From positions 220,846 through 253,657 of the forward strand of contig MU130011.1 in assembly GCA_015039465.1 (NCBI GenBank): a stretch of 32,812 bases of DNA, given 5' to 3'. A program made the position numbers and the translations under genes. Shown one piece after another: positions 20,399 to 30,084 of this stretch; position 1 is the first letter of the stretch; the number at the start of each line of letters is the position of its first letter. This stretch comes from Phlegmacium glaucopus. Taxonomy: Eukaryota > Basidiomycota > Agaricomycetes > Agaricales > Cortinariaceae. The notes beneath the pieces were generated by a model. It saw only the letters and a list, made by a program, of their open reading frames with translations. It made no database searches and was not told where the DNA came from.

Positions 20399-20864
20399 GG
20401 GTGCCAAGAATATTGCCCAATTAATATGAGCAGGTAAGTCACGATCATGATGATACTGCGCTTCCTCACGCCGAATGTGCTTCATTGCTTGTTCTCAAAA
20501 GGCTTCAAGGCCTCATGCACACGGTTTACCTTGGCCTTATCAATGTATTTGTATTTCTTGAGCCGTCAACTCAAAGAATTTGTTCAACAAACCACATCTC
20601 CTTTGGTGAAAGGTGCGGTTCTTGAATAGTCCTGATATCCCACGCAAAAATTTTCTTTTACACTATACTTAATATGTTACATCGCCCGAGCTGTTTCAAA
20701 GTCCATATAAGTTAATACCCACCATATTTAGGACAGTCATCCATATTGTGACACTGCGCAAAAGAGTTTGCAGGGGTTGAGAAGTACCGTTGTACATGTG
20801 CTCTTCCCTTTAGAACCTCGAGCACATACGTACTTGAGTGTTTATTTTATGGTTGGACATGAGG
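20399..20864. other. type II upstream region, no gene
   Basis: This stretch is shared with 8391-8770. No gene is seen. It ends where TMA16-related sequence of unit E begins. Confidence 0.45.
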
Positions 20865-21490
20865 CATATAATGGAATTATTACGACTTAACTTATACCCA
20901 GGGAAGTAAGCCGAGGTGCCATGGTCAACTGGCACATGGGGCCATGGACTTTAATCGATGTAATCCCTTCGAACTCAACCTCAATGGCTGATGATCATTT
21001 CATGCTGTGTAGCTGAGTTATCCATTGTCATCATTGTACCTGAAAATCGCAGCTCTAAATTGTGGTAGTTGAGGTACAGTTGGATCCTGCCAGCGCTTCT
21101 CCATCACAACGTCCATTGCACCGCCGCCCACGGAAACTGTGGTTGATTCCAAAATAGAAAGATGCTTTCCATGCTTTGAGAGGACTACGACTTCAGGTTC
21201 GCTGCTAGATATTCGAATGAATCTATGAACGCAAGTTCTTTTTTATCCCACCGCCGAAAAATCTCCAGTGTTGGGCCATGGTCTAGTGACAAAATTTAAA
21301 GAGCAGGTCACGTACCCATGCCTGTACGGCTCCTAGAAGCTTTCGCTCCTCCAACATGATTTCTTTTGAACTTGAACTTTCTTTCTCTGAATATTCATCA
21401 ACCAGGTGTCGCTAGCGATGTGATGCAGGTCTTGCAGCGACAATACCCCTTCTTCCGGCATTGCATGATAGGGAAATGCATAGAGGCCGA
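20865..21490 (-). pseudogene. TMA16: TMA16 pseudogene, unit E, with internal insertion
   Basis: Minus strand pieces match unit D: AMPEEGVLSLQDLHHI (21470-21420), a damaged middle, FIQ/RFIRI-type sequence (21250-21190), and QDPTVPQL followed by ACTTCCCTGGG-type sequence (21090-20890). About 140 bp present at 20925-21065 are absent from unit D, which runs straight through that point. The middle, around 21280-21400, has lost the KGRPKSSKE region. It is non-functional and divergent to the TCD copy at 21.66 kb. Confidence 0.7.
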
Positions 21491-21654
21491 CTAGCGATAT
21501 ATATATATGTTACATATGTTTTTGAGGAAAAAATAACGAGGATTGACGTACGCAGAGAGTGGTGTTTTTGACTCCGTTTTGTAGAAAGGTTTTTGAAGTT
21601 TCCCGCTGTTTCCTGTTCCGCTTTTTGAGACGCGTGAGAAGAAAATTATTTATT

Positions 21655-23150
21655 CAACGTGTTTATGAACCACTCACTCACATAGAACACAGTTACTGGC
21701 GACAGCGCTGGCACCGTCGCTGGCTACAGCAGGTCTGCTAAATGCTTATAATAATGTTCGCACAAAACGGGTCAGGAAACACAACTGTCAATTACTGCTG
21801 ACGATCTCAGAGTTCAGCGGGTACCGAATCTAGAACCTGCACGGCTTGACGACCAGGGCTAAATTATGATGAGGACTTGGTACAAGAACAGCTAGCCCGA
21901 AACTACGCATTTTTGGAGAGGAATCCATTGACAAAAATCAGACCAGGAAGCGTTGTCAATTGTTGGTTGTGGAGGCGTTGGCAGTTGGGCTGCGGTCATT
22001 TTGATCGTGAGTATCGAGTATCTGGCAACGGAACTTGAGCTCACCTGTGATGCATGTGATGCTTAGAGGTGTATCAAAGGTCAGATTCATTGACTTCGAT
22101 TATGTCACATTGTCATGCTACCGCCGTCTCTACAGACAAAGTAACATGCAATCAAAAAACGCTGAAGCAGATTGCGAGGTGGGTGTCACTTTTTATACAA
22201 GATGCGATCGATAACATTCGAACTAAAAGTCGACGCACTCAAGTATTGTCATGGTCATAATATTAAAGTCAGTAACTATCGATGCAGATCGTTCGATTCC
22301 TGACTCTCAATACTTATACAGGTCTTTTCTTCGATGGGAGCTGGTGCCAAATGCGATCCACCACAAATACAGATAGCTATATCCAATACAATTTAGGACC
22401 CGTTGGCTCGCTCTGTCCTCCGGCGACTTCGTCTGTTAGGCGTGAATTCTGGCATATCAATGGAGTATTCCACGAGGTTCCTGGGGACGTTATAACTCCT
22501 CCCTCTTCCTGACGAGGAGTTTCAAAAGGGTTCTATGAAAGAGCGAATTGCATTTGACTATTTCCGCGTCAGAATATCACCAGCCTTTGGCCCTTTGCTT
22601 CGATCTTTGGTTTAAACATTACGACGTACATTCTATGCGAGCTCGCTGGAAAGCCTTATCTTGGACCCTTTTTCTATCAAGAACAGGAATAAAATTATAT
22701 AAATGCCTTCCCCAGATCTCTTGCATCGTGAATCCAAAATTGCGGCTCATCAGATAGGATTTTTTTCATCTAAAATTGCCCACATTTCTATCTGACTAGT
22801 CTTTTGAACAGCAGGCTTCCTATAGACGAAGACGATATAGCTCTTATATTTGAAGACATATACAGCCATTCTCTGCTTCCACTATACGACAGTCCCGACA
22901 AGACCTGCCTTGGTTCGATGGGACCCAGCTCGTCGGCTCTGGCTTAAGAATTGTCTTGGTTTTGATGAACCCGACGTAGAAAAGCACGTAAAAAGTTAAA
23001 ACCTGCTGGAATGGATCTTCAGCCACCACACCAAAAGAACTCTGGGGTGAGGAAGTACAACATATTGTGGATCGTAGAGCAGCGGAAGGACGATGGTGCT
23101 GGGACTGGTGCTGTGGCTCTGTCTACGTATTAATAAAAATATATGTTGAG
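21655..23150 (+). pseudogene. TCD pseudogene, unit E
   Basis: In order: HIEHSYWRQR-type reading of the anchor region (proper frame LLATALAPSLATAGLLNAYN, 21690-21750); LNYDEDLVQEQLARNY (21860-21910); a one-base loss at AFFGEE; the ThiF loop with the shared extra base near 21957; GVSKVRFIDFDYVTLSC (22070-22120); CHATAVSTDKVTCNQKTLKQ and IARWVSLFIQDAIDNIR (22110-22225); the shared extra base at KVD near 22230; LKYCHGHNIK; an intron (GTCAGT...ATACAG, 22268-22321); VFSSMGAGAKCD; the C-terminal domain; and DRRAAEGRWCWDWC near 23075-23110. This is the longest copy. The enzyme would be inactive because the nucleotide-binding loop is out of frame. Confidence 0.8.
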
Positions 23151-23399
23151 ATTTTGCCAAGTGACCGTCACACATGTACACAACTTCATAAGGTGGCCGT
23201 TTGTGGTTCCCTTTCAAGTTCCTCACCATCGATAATAGTTTCTATCTCACTCGACTTTTGGGTTTCAAGGTATAATTCATTAACTACGTCAAATAAGCCA
23301 ACGACATCATCAAGAGGACAAGCAGCGGTAAGAAAAAATGATCCATGGTAATAAATACTGATTGAATCTTGTAGACCATGCGTTGTACAATCGCTCGCT

Positions 23400-24267
23400 T
23401 CAATCGGTCTCCGATCCAGAGGAAACTCTATGGACATCGGAGTCGTCGTCGTATACTGGTCCTGCAGAAGAATTTTAGCGACGATATTCAGAAATCAATA
23501 AAGATAGTGAATTACACGTACGTCTTCGCACCTTTGTCTTGGTATTGCCGCTGCCTCGTCGGCGTATCTCGGCCGTCGCAGGAGTTCCAGCCGATGTCGA
23601 GGCTGGAGTTGGTATTGGTGCAGCCGATGTTGACGCCATCGGCGGTGCTGGTGCTGGTACTGGGATAACAGCGGGGGTGTTTGAACCACCCGCTGTCACG
23701 CCTGCTACGAAAGGTTGTGAATAAAAGATGGATAGATTGTGAAATCAACATACTTCTCAACTCCATGAGGGGGAATTCGTATGTCGAGAGGTCCTCCTTG
23801 CCTCTCCGCTCTTTCTGGGTCTGGGAGGGACCCGATCGACGCCTGTAGTAGGGCTTTTTCCTCTTCTGTTGGATTGAGCTGCAGTTAGCCATTCTGGGGT
23901 TTCCTGACGGGGGTCTCACCTTGTCAGCTCCTGAGTTGTCGGCACCCATCCGAGCATTGATTGGATGGCTGCCAGTAGCATGATCGCTTGCGATCGTGCT
24001 TGACGATTCATGTAGAATGTGGTAAGGTGTTGGGGCCTCCGTCATGCGGAGACTCCCATGGTGCTGATGGCGCATGGGGCCCGAATTTGGGCGATGGTGA
24101 TGCTGTTGTTGACCCATATCTGGGTATGGATGGCCGTGTGAGCTGTGAATGTGTGGCATTGGGGGCATAGTAGCCTGCGCCCACAAGAGCTGCTGGACTA
24201 GGACAGGAGGTGGGGGTTGGTTCAGTGCAAGTGATGCGAGGTAGAGCCAAGTGTGGGAGGGGTCCAT
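23400..24267 (-). CDS. orphan gene type I, copy E, 252 aa, three exons
   Basis: Exons are 24267-23754 (514 nt), 23704-23522 (183 nt) and 23461-23400 (62 nt); introns are 49 nt (GTATGT...TAG) and 60 nt (GTACGT...CTGCAG). Exon 1 has exactly the length of copy D. The protein begins MDPSHTWLYLASLALNQPPP and continues through a His/Pro/Met-rich segment (QQQHHHRPNSGPMRHQHH), MTEAPTPYHILHESSS, a basic patch QQKRKKPYYRRR, an Ala/Pro/Ser/Thr-rich exon 2 containing PIPTPASTSA, and the tail RPVYDDDSDVHRVSSGSETD, which has acidic-serine sites of the kind used by casein kinase 2. The only ATG near the TATA box is used as start. No domain is recognised and no signal peptide or transmembrane segment is seen. 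The function is unknown. Confidence 0.75.
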
Positions 24268-24305
24268 ATTGTCGAGCTGAAGGCAAGGATTCAAGCGAAG
24301 CAAAC

Positions 24306-24527
24306 CTTATATATGTGGTGGTTGTGTTTCCTGTTTTTCTATTTCGTACACAATTTACTCACACTGTATATCGCAGGACAATTGACTCATTCCCATCAAG
24401 ATCTCCTGAACCACAATGCTGTAACGTCCCTTTTTAACTGCTTCAGCCTAAGCTTAATGCGAATGCTGTAGATCCATTTGGGGTTTCCATGGATATCGTG
24501 GATGACAGCTTTCGAACGCGCGTTTGA
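24306..24527 (-). promoter_or_regulatory. conserved promoter of orphan copy E
   Basis: TATATAAG (24306-24313) lies 46 nt before the ATG at 24267. The near-palindrome TCGAACGCGCGTTTGA (24512-24527) lies about 245 nt upstream. The intervening block is conserved with the other copies, including type II. Confidence 0.55.
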
Positions 24528-24959
24528 GGGTGCCAGGAATATTGCCTAATTAATATGAGAACATAATTCATGATGATGGTGATGCTGTGCTACCTCGCGG
24601 CGAACGTGCTTCATTGCTTGTGTTCAAATGCGTCAATGGCTCACGCACACAGTTTACCTCGTCCTTCTCAATGTATTTGTATTTCTTGACTCGTCAACTT
24701 GAAGGGTTCATCCAGCAAACAGCACCTGCTTTGCTCAAGGGTGCCGTTCTTCTAGTCCTGATATTCTCCCACCCAAAAGCCCTCTTCCACGCTATAATAT
24801 TTTATCGGCCGCTTGTCAAAATGTAGGTGACTTTCCCAATTTGGGGAGGGGATCAACTTATATGGGATATCGGACATCGATCTCGTGCCGTCACGTGAAG
24901 GAGGCTCTTCTAATGCTGTTTAAAACAAACCGGCTCGGGTTCAACGGAGGCATTTTCCA
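24528..24959. other. shared orphan upstream block, no gene
   Basis: This is homologous to the upstream regions of copies B and D, including TTTTATCGGCCGCTTGTCAA near 24800. No gene is seen. Confidence 0.45.
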
Positions 24960-25450
24960 GGGCATGTGCAATTGACATGCCGACTGTAGGCCTCCTCTTT
25001 CAGTTAGTAACATATTTTTTGATGCTAATGCATACATCTTATACTAACAGATCTTCCTCGTCAGAAGATGTAGGGACCAGTTTTTTGACGGACAGTATAA
25101 TGTGTATTCAAAGTGGAGTTGGACGATTGGAGCACGAAAGAGAAAGGAGTGAGTCTCTCCGGTGGCCAGGTTGTAATGTTAGACTGTTAATATCCGCAAA
25201 ATTGGTGTGATTGGCAGACCATAAAACGTAGAAACTAATCCCCGAATCGATTTTCTTTCGGATAGGGATGATAATCGACCTTGTTTAGTTATTTTTCTGG
25301 GTCGTAAACGCAATGCGCTCCTGCAGGAAAGCCAAGCACAACAAATTTCTTAAAGTAACTCGATTGGGATGAACATTTCATTCTTCTGTAAACGTCATTT
25401 TGGGCGAGTAATGTCACTTCTGAAGTTTTTAGTGTGGTGCATAGCAGTCT
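24960..25450 (-). pseudogene. gene Y, unrecognised, degenerate (unit E)
   Basis: This is homologous to 17.05-17.65 kb. On the minus strand KKFVVLGFPAGAHCVYD is readable near 25365-25315, then SERKSI (about 25255), and HFEYTLYCPSKNW near 25120-25080. About 120 bp present in unit D (encoding the SHVKTVVGDTY part) are missing, and stops separate the pieces. The family is unknown. Confidence 0.35.
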
Positions 25451-25479
25451 GTGGTAAAAATGTGCCCATTTGCTTGCTC

Positions 25480-25860
25480 GGTGTTCAAGTTATATGATAG
25501 CGAGTCAGACAATTCATCGTTGCTCGCGATGAGGCCGTTGGTGACCTTGGCAGACCGAGAGGTGGAAAGCGTCACTGCCCATCTACACATGGATCATTAC
25601 ATCAAATTTCACGAGCATAGAGCCATTGATATTTGATGCTGCAAGGAAGAGGAGCTGGTGTTCTCTGTGTGAACAACAGTCAAGCTAGGATTGACACCAC
25701 ACGACCTTTACTATGACGGGTGGACGCGGCGGCTCATCAAGCATAATGGAGGCCTCATTATCAAACAACTCACGAACGACCAAAAATTCTCCGCCGAGCG
25801 AGAGATCCTGGGCTTTTTGTTGCAATGGACTCCGATAGGACTGAAATGACATTTCTCCGG
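25480..25860. other. segment lost from unit D, possible gene fragment
   Basis: The flanks match unit D near 17.70-17.74 kb, but about 340 bp here have no counterpart there. A plus-strand frame reads LTPHDLYYDGWTRRLIKHNG and LTNDQKFSAEREILGFLLQW (25690-25840). It looks coding-like but I do not recognise it. It has no start and is not spliced in an obvious way. Confidence 0.3.
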
Positions 25861-25984
25861 TCACCTTGTTTGGTTTGGTATCGCGGCTTCGAAGATGATA
25901 TGGGATTTTCAGAAAGTGTCCCTATTCTCTCTAAGAAAACCAAATAAAAAGATTAGGAGTGTCAAAAATGCGCCTGTGTGGCCC

Positions 25985-26800
25985 TACTAGTATGATGAGG
26001 CAGCGTTTGATCCGCTGATACTTATAGTAGTATTAGATAACGCACGCGAGCGTTGTGGAGGTTTCTCGCCGTGAAGGGGTAAGACTAGCGAGTCTTCGTT
26101 GAGCATTGAAAGTGTGTGTTCTTCTTGTTTTGATAACAATTACTTTAGCACCATAAACATTCAAACCGAAATAAAGGACAAGTTATACCATGTCCCTTCA
26201 GTTCGTCATACCCCCTGACTCGAGCTGTATCATAATTTGGATCAACGGATGAGCCCTCATCAACCGCAACGTAGCCAATGCCTTTCGCTTGGAGGAATTG
26301 CATCGCCAACTCCCACTGGCAGGGAGCACCTTTAGTAGCTTCGCTGACCCGGCGGCAATGCCTTACGAGCTCCAATCGAATTGTATCCATTTTGAAGTAA
26401 CACTTCATCTGAAAAGACACCCACGATGAGGTGTACGAAAGAAAGCCAGGCTTGGCTTGTCGTAACTGAAGGGGATGTCTGGAATAAATAAAGAAGTTCA
26501 TAACTGAGACGGAAAGGGACTTTAAGGGAGATTGACGACTCACGAATACGTCGGGGGAGGCCGTCCACATAAATACGTACTAGCTTAGCCTGAGGACTTG
26601 TCAAATTCAGCCCTGTGTGAATATAGGCTTGGATATCGCTAGCAGTCCATCTTGTGGTTTCGAACCTGTCTTTCGCCCTGAGAGACAGGTAGCTTACGCA
26701 CCGCAGAGAATGTAAAATCGTCGAAGCTGGATTCAAGAGATCCCTGGCCTAGGTTGGAAATAACATCATGATCATAATCGTCGTCGCTCAGAGCACTCGT
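25985..26800 (-). pseudogene. CCT pseudogene, unit E
   Basis: This is a choline-phosphate cytidylyltransferase relic whose start codon has become ACG (26800-26798). Pieces: SALSDDDYDHDVISN, FETTRWTASDIQAYIHTGL, KLVRIYVDG followed by LPRRI in place of the SFDLFDVG catalytic segment, a decayed donor, HPLQLRQAK, a frameshift, LELVRHCRRVSEATKGAP, MQFLQAKGIGYVAVDEGSSV then DPNYDTARVRGYDELKGHG, and NEDSLVLPLHGEKPPQRSRA near 26090-26040. It retains more of the C-terminal part of the catalytic domain than units C and D. Loss of the first HXGH half and of the start leave it dead. Confidence 0.8.
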
Positions 26801-26829
26801 GGCCACGTGAGAACAAAAAATGAAACTTG

Positions 26830-27430
26830 CTGTAACAAAGACGGCAATTTATTAAATAGAAAATAAATCGTACCATCATCACAGCATCGTTCGTACACGA
26901 GGCTTGAGACGCAGCTGTGATTGGTATTTTTAGTGCTATGGGCCATCTCTGGTGGAGAGAAGGAACAAGAATCGAACAAATGTGTGCCAAATTCCGAGTC
27001 GGCGCACAAAGTGACATCCAAGGCAGGGGTTGGTGAAAAGGACTTGTATGTTAGCAGATCAAAATTTTCTCTTGATCGATATGATATCCCAAACTCTTTC
27101 AGTTCGCTTTGTGTTAGAATCCGAGACTGGAATATACTTCGTTTTTTTTTGTTTCTTTGGTTTACTCTATCTTTGTATGTTTTCTATTGGTAGCCCCCAT
27201 TTCTCTTTGATTTTGTGTCGTCTATTATTTCGGTACATGGTAAATGTACATTAAGAAAAAACATAGTTGTTCAGTTGTTGGGAAACAAATGGTATCCAAT
27301 TATCCATGCCTCAATCTCCTCACTTCAATCGTATAGTAATATAAAAACATCGAGCTTTGAATTTGTCTAGTTTCCGAGTTGCTGGGGTGTGGGATTAGTT
27401 GAAATGGAAAGCCAACCTCCTATGATGTTC
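26830..27430. other. unit E right edge and unique spacer, no gene
   Basis: Up to about 26905 this is CCT 5' leader shared with units C and D. Beyond that the sequence is unique. Open frames on the plus strand around 27000-27250 are rich in Phe and Leu because of T-runs and show no conserved motif. Confidence 0.45.
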
Positions 27431-27435
27431 AGTCC

Positions 27436-28457
27436 TCAACCTTTCGCTTCCAATGCTTGAATACGTCGCATGAGGGCTGCGTTCATTTCCTCTAGTTTCT
27501 CTCTCCCTTTCCGCTCTTCCAACGCTGATCGCTCTGCTTCCTCTCTCCCTTTCCGCTCTTCCAACGCTGACCGCTCTGCTTCCTCTCTCCCTTTCCGCTC
27601 TTCCAATGCTGACCGCTCGGCTTTCTCTGTCCTTTCGGCTGACTGCTTAACAGCCTGGGCAGCTTCTGAGATCTATAGTAATGGTAAGTCAGCAAGAGTA
27701 TATCATCATTCAAAAGGCGTACCAAAGAATAAACTTCAGGTTTACGTTTTTCAAAGGTTTCCTGGATCTTGTTGATAATTTCGTTTCGTGGAGTATATAT
27801 TGGGATACTCTTGAATGTACCTCTCAATTCATCATACACTTCCATCGCCGCACTTTCTGAATGATCATTGACAACAGATTGAGAGCTATTCTGGACCTTC
27901 ATTTCAGGGAAACTTCTCTCCAGGACGGTAATGATCACGTCGGAATACCAGAAACATTGGCGTTTGAACAGACGATACTGGCTGCTGTTGTCGTGAACCA
28001 CCTTTGCAACGATGGCTAGGTCCAGAAGGGTTGCTGATGCGTTGGAGCAGTCTAGCCCGTAAATACATTTATCACTCGGCCATGCTTCTATTGTCTTGAC
28101 GTGATCGTCGGCGGAGAGAGTTTTGGATAGCGCCAATGAAGATTGGGATGTTAACGTGGTAATGGAGCGAAGAGACCCTTTATTGCTGTTAGATTTCTTT
28201 GGATCAGGATCCCTGGCAGAACGTTCAATTTGCAGGTAGCGTGACTCGCTCAAATCTGGACCCTTGATCTCAGCGACGAGGTATTCGTGTTCTAAGCCTT
28301 TGCCTAATTTATAACGGCGAAGCTTGGTGATATTGACAGATTTCATGCGGCCCCTTTTGGTATGGTTAGAGCAGTAAAAATCGATCAAAGTGCGCTCCCA
28401 GTCCTCGGCACCGAAATTGCTGGGGAACTCAGCAGTATATTCAAGTGAAGCTGACAT
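27436..28457 (-). CDS. hypothetical coiled-coil protein, two exons
   Basis: Start MSASLEYTAEFPSNFGAEDW at 28457. An in-frame Met 22 codons earlier (28523) is possible but gives a run of hydrophobic/basic residues unlike the rest. One intron of 50 nt (27722-27673, GTACGC...CTGAC...ATAG) joins EVYSL to ISEAAQAVKQ. The spliced product is about 323 aa from the preferred start. The N-terminal two thirds (WERTLIDFYCSNH, KLRRYKLGKGLEHEYLVAEI, CFWYSDVIITVLERSF) look globular but are not a family I can name. The C-terminus is a Glu/Arg/Lys-rich coiled coil with three 14-residue repeats (AERSALEERKGREE), ending MRRIQALEAKG. Without splicing the C-terminus becomes a Trp/Gly/Lys repeat, which I regard as an artefact. 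It is the only intact gene outside the orphan family and probably a resident gene bordering the array. Confidence 0.7.
27499..27624 (-). repeat. 42-bp tandem repeat in coding exon, three copies
   Basis: Three nearly identical 42-bp units encode the 14-residue coiled-coil repeat AERSALEERKGREE. The unit is a multiple of three and equals four heptad half-turn blocks, so changes in copy number preserve frame and coil register. Confidence 0.8.
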
Positions 28458-28569
28458 GCGAAGGATACGTAGGAGAGGACGGAGAAAAGATCGTAATGAG
28501 CCTAAGGATATTGGGAACATCATCTTTTTGAAAGAAATAGACGCTCAAGTAGTATGTACACGCCTCAGT

Positions 28570-28958
28570 CGTCAGTTATCTGCGAGGACATATTTCAAAC
28601 CCAGCAACGTTAACCGTGTTTGACGGGACAAGTTACAACCTGTTTCAAAACAAAAAAATAATTTGTACGCAGAAAAGTGCCCAATGACAGGACTCGGGAA
28701 CGCCTCGCTGTTTGACTTCTGTTCTACTAGCCAGTCTAGAGAATCATTATCACCTAAAGTTGTTTGAAAAGTTCTGATGGAACGAGTCGGAGTCATCATG
28801 AAAATTGTAAATATTTGTCCAATTAAAATCTTACCCTTCTCGAATCTCGATAACATCAAGCTTATTTAAATGAATGTTCGCAATGCCAGAAAAACAGGCC
28901 GGAGGAGGGTAGTTGTAAAAATAATTCAACGAGCTGGTGAGAGCGTGGTTGTAATTCC
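28570..28958. other. intergenic, no gene
   Basis: This stretch lies upstream of the coiled-coil gene and should contain its promoter. No clear TATA box or open frame can be supported. Confidence 0.4.
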
Positions 28959-28960
28959 GT

Positions 28961-30078
28961 GATGAGCCTTTCAGCTGCCCAGTGAAACTCGGACATGTGA
29001 TTTTCTGTGATTTTCTGCGAATATCGGAGCCCAACAGACAAACACAGCCAACCGCAGATTTTGTCCAACAATGCAGATTTTTTTCTGCGATATTCTGCTA
29101 AAAATATATCTCAATATGTTGTTGTCGCAGATATTTCTGCTTCAGGCTGCTTCAGGCTGCGATAATCTGTCTATTTATATGATATATATTATATACATTG
29201 ATATTATTAATTTGATAATATACATATATTTTATCCCTATTGGCATTCCCTCTACCCTCATCCTTATCCTTTGCCATTGCAATCCTTCTGACTCTTAAAA
29301 ACACCTCAGAATAGATATAACATACATTAGAAAGAGGGCATGATAAAAGTAAGTAGCATAACTTGTATTCAATGTACCAATTACTGTACCAATTCAATCA
29401 ATTCGGCAGGGGGTGTGACCTGTGACCAGCCTGACGAAATTTTGGTTTCGTCAAATTACCATATTAGGAAGGAGTAAGCACAATTTATAAGAAAAAATCG
29501 GTCTAAAACCACCAATTTTGGAGATTTTTGGGTATTTTTGGGGTGACGCCTGTGACTTTTCGGCAACACAAAGGGCCCTGTGACCTGTGACCGCCGAATT
29601 GATTGAATTGGTACAGTATACGCACCAATTTCGCACCAATTGTGAGCTGTGACTGTAATTGTTGTTATGACAAATCCGGGTGTGTGACGAGCTTCAAACA
29701 GCAACTTAGTGTATGTACCGACAGTACTGTAGAATAGAAAGGCACATACCTAGCAGCATGGTCTCTGAGCTGCCCAGCATCCGATGTTGGCATGATCCAA
29801 CTATGTTGATGTTTGTTGAGGACGTTGGTGGATGAAAGTGAAGGAAGCGAGGAAGTTAAGAGCGGCTATGGAAGACGGAAAGGAAGAAATAAGACATTCA
29901 AATTTTAGTCGCTAATTTGAGTACATCATTTTTTGAGAAAATTAGAACTCAGATGCTTCTCTGCGTTGGGGCGCAGAAAATCACAGATATTCACACACCT
30001 GCTCAGATTTTGCCTTTTCGGCGCAGCTATCCGCATAGATCCGCATAGTCGAGTTTCACTGGGCTTTCAGGCTCATCT
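28961..30078. mobile_element. non-autonomous TIR element, about 1.1 kb
   Basis: The left end GATGAGCC...CCCAGTGAAACTCG (28961-28993) is matched by its inverted form CGAGTTTCACTGGG...GGCTCATC (30050-30077), with a short unmatched part between the two blocks. Further in, both ends carry Tyr-less, TTTTCTG/CGCAGAAAATCACAG-type repeats (for example GATTTTCTGTGATTTTCTGC near 28998 and its inverse near 29975). A CAGTGAAACT terminus resembles hAT-type ends, but no clean 8-bp target duplication is seen. The interior is AT-rich and has no transposase frame, so this would be a non-autonomous element. Confidence 0.55.
29383..29617. repeat. nested inverted repeat, 25-bp perfect arms
   Basis: The 25-bp arm at 29383-29407 (core TGTACCAATTCAATCAATTC) is perfectly inverted at 29593-29617. 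Just inside the left arm and at the right arm a direct repeat TGTGACCTGTGACC appears (29415-29428 and 29579-29592). It may be a small insertion inside the 1.1-kb element or its internal fold-back. Confidence 0.7.
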
Positions 30079-30084
30079 TAGGAT

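Noticed and set aside
24267..24303. N-terminal extension MLRLNPCLQLDN of the orphan protein (same at 16440)
   Set aside because: It begins at TTG, not ATG, and overlaps the region just below the TATA box, so it would be untranslated leader. The ATG of MDPS is the first one.
26921..27254. Phe/Leu-rich plus-strand frames that look like membrane segments
   Set aside because: They come from T-rich sequence, overlap each other in two frames, and lack a credible start context or conserved motif.
27492..27672. Alternative C-terminus with Trp/Gly/Lys repeats (HWKSGKGERKQSG) for the 28.46-kb gene
   Set aside because: It arises from reading through a 50-nt intron with good donor, branch and acceptor sites; the spliced frame gives a regular coiled coil and a natural stop.
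29152..29298. Ile/Tyr-rich open frames on both strands
   Set aside because: They reflect the AT-rich interior of the TIR element, not coding sequence.
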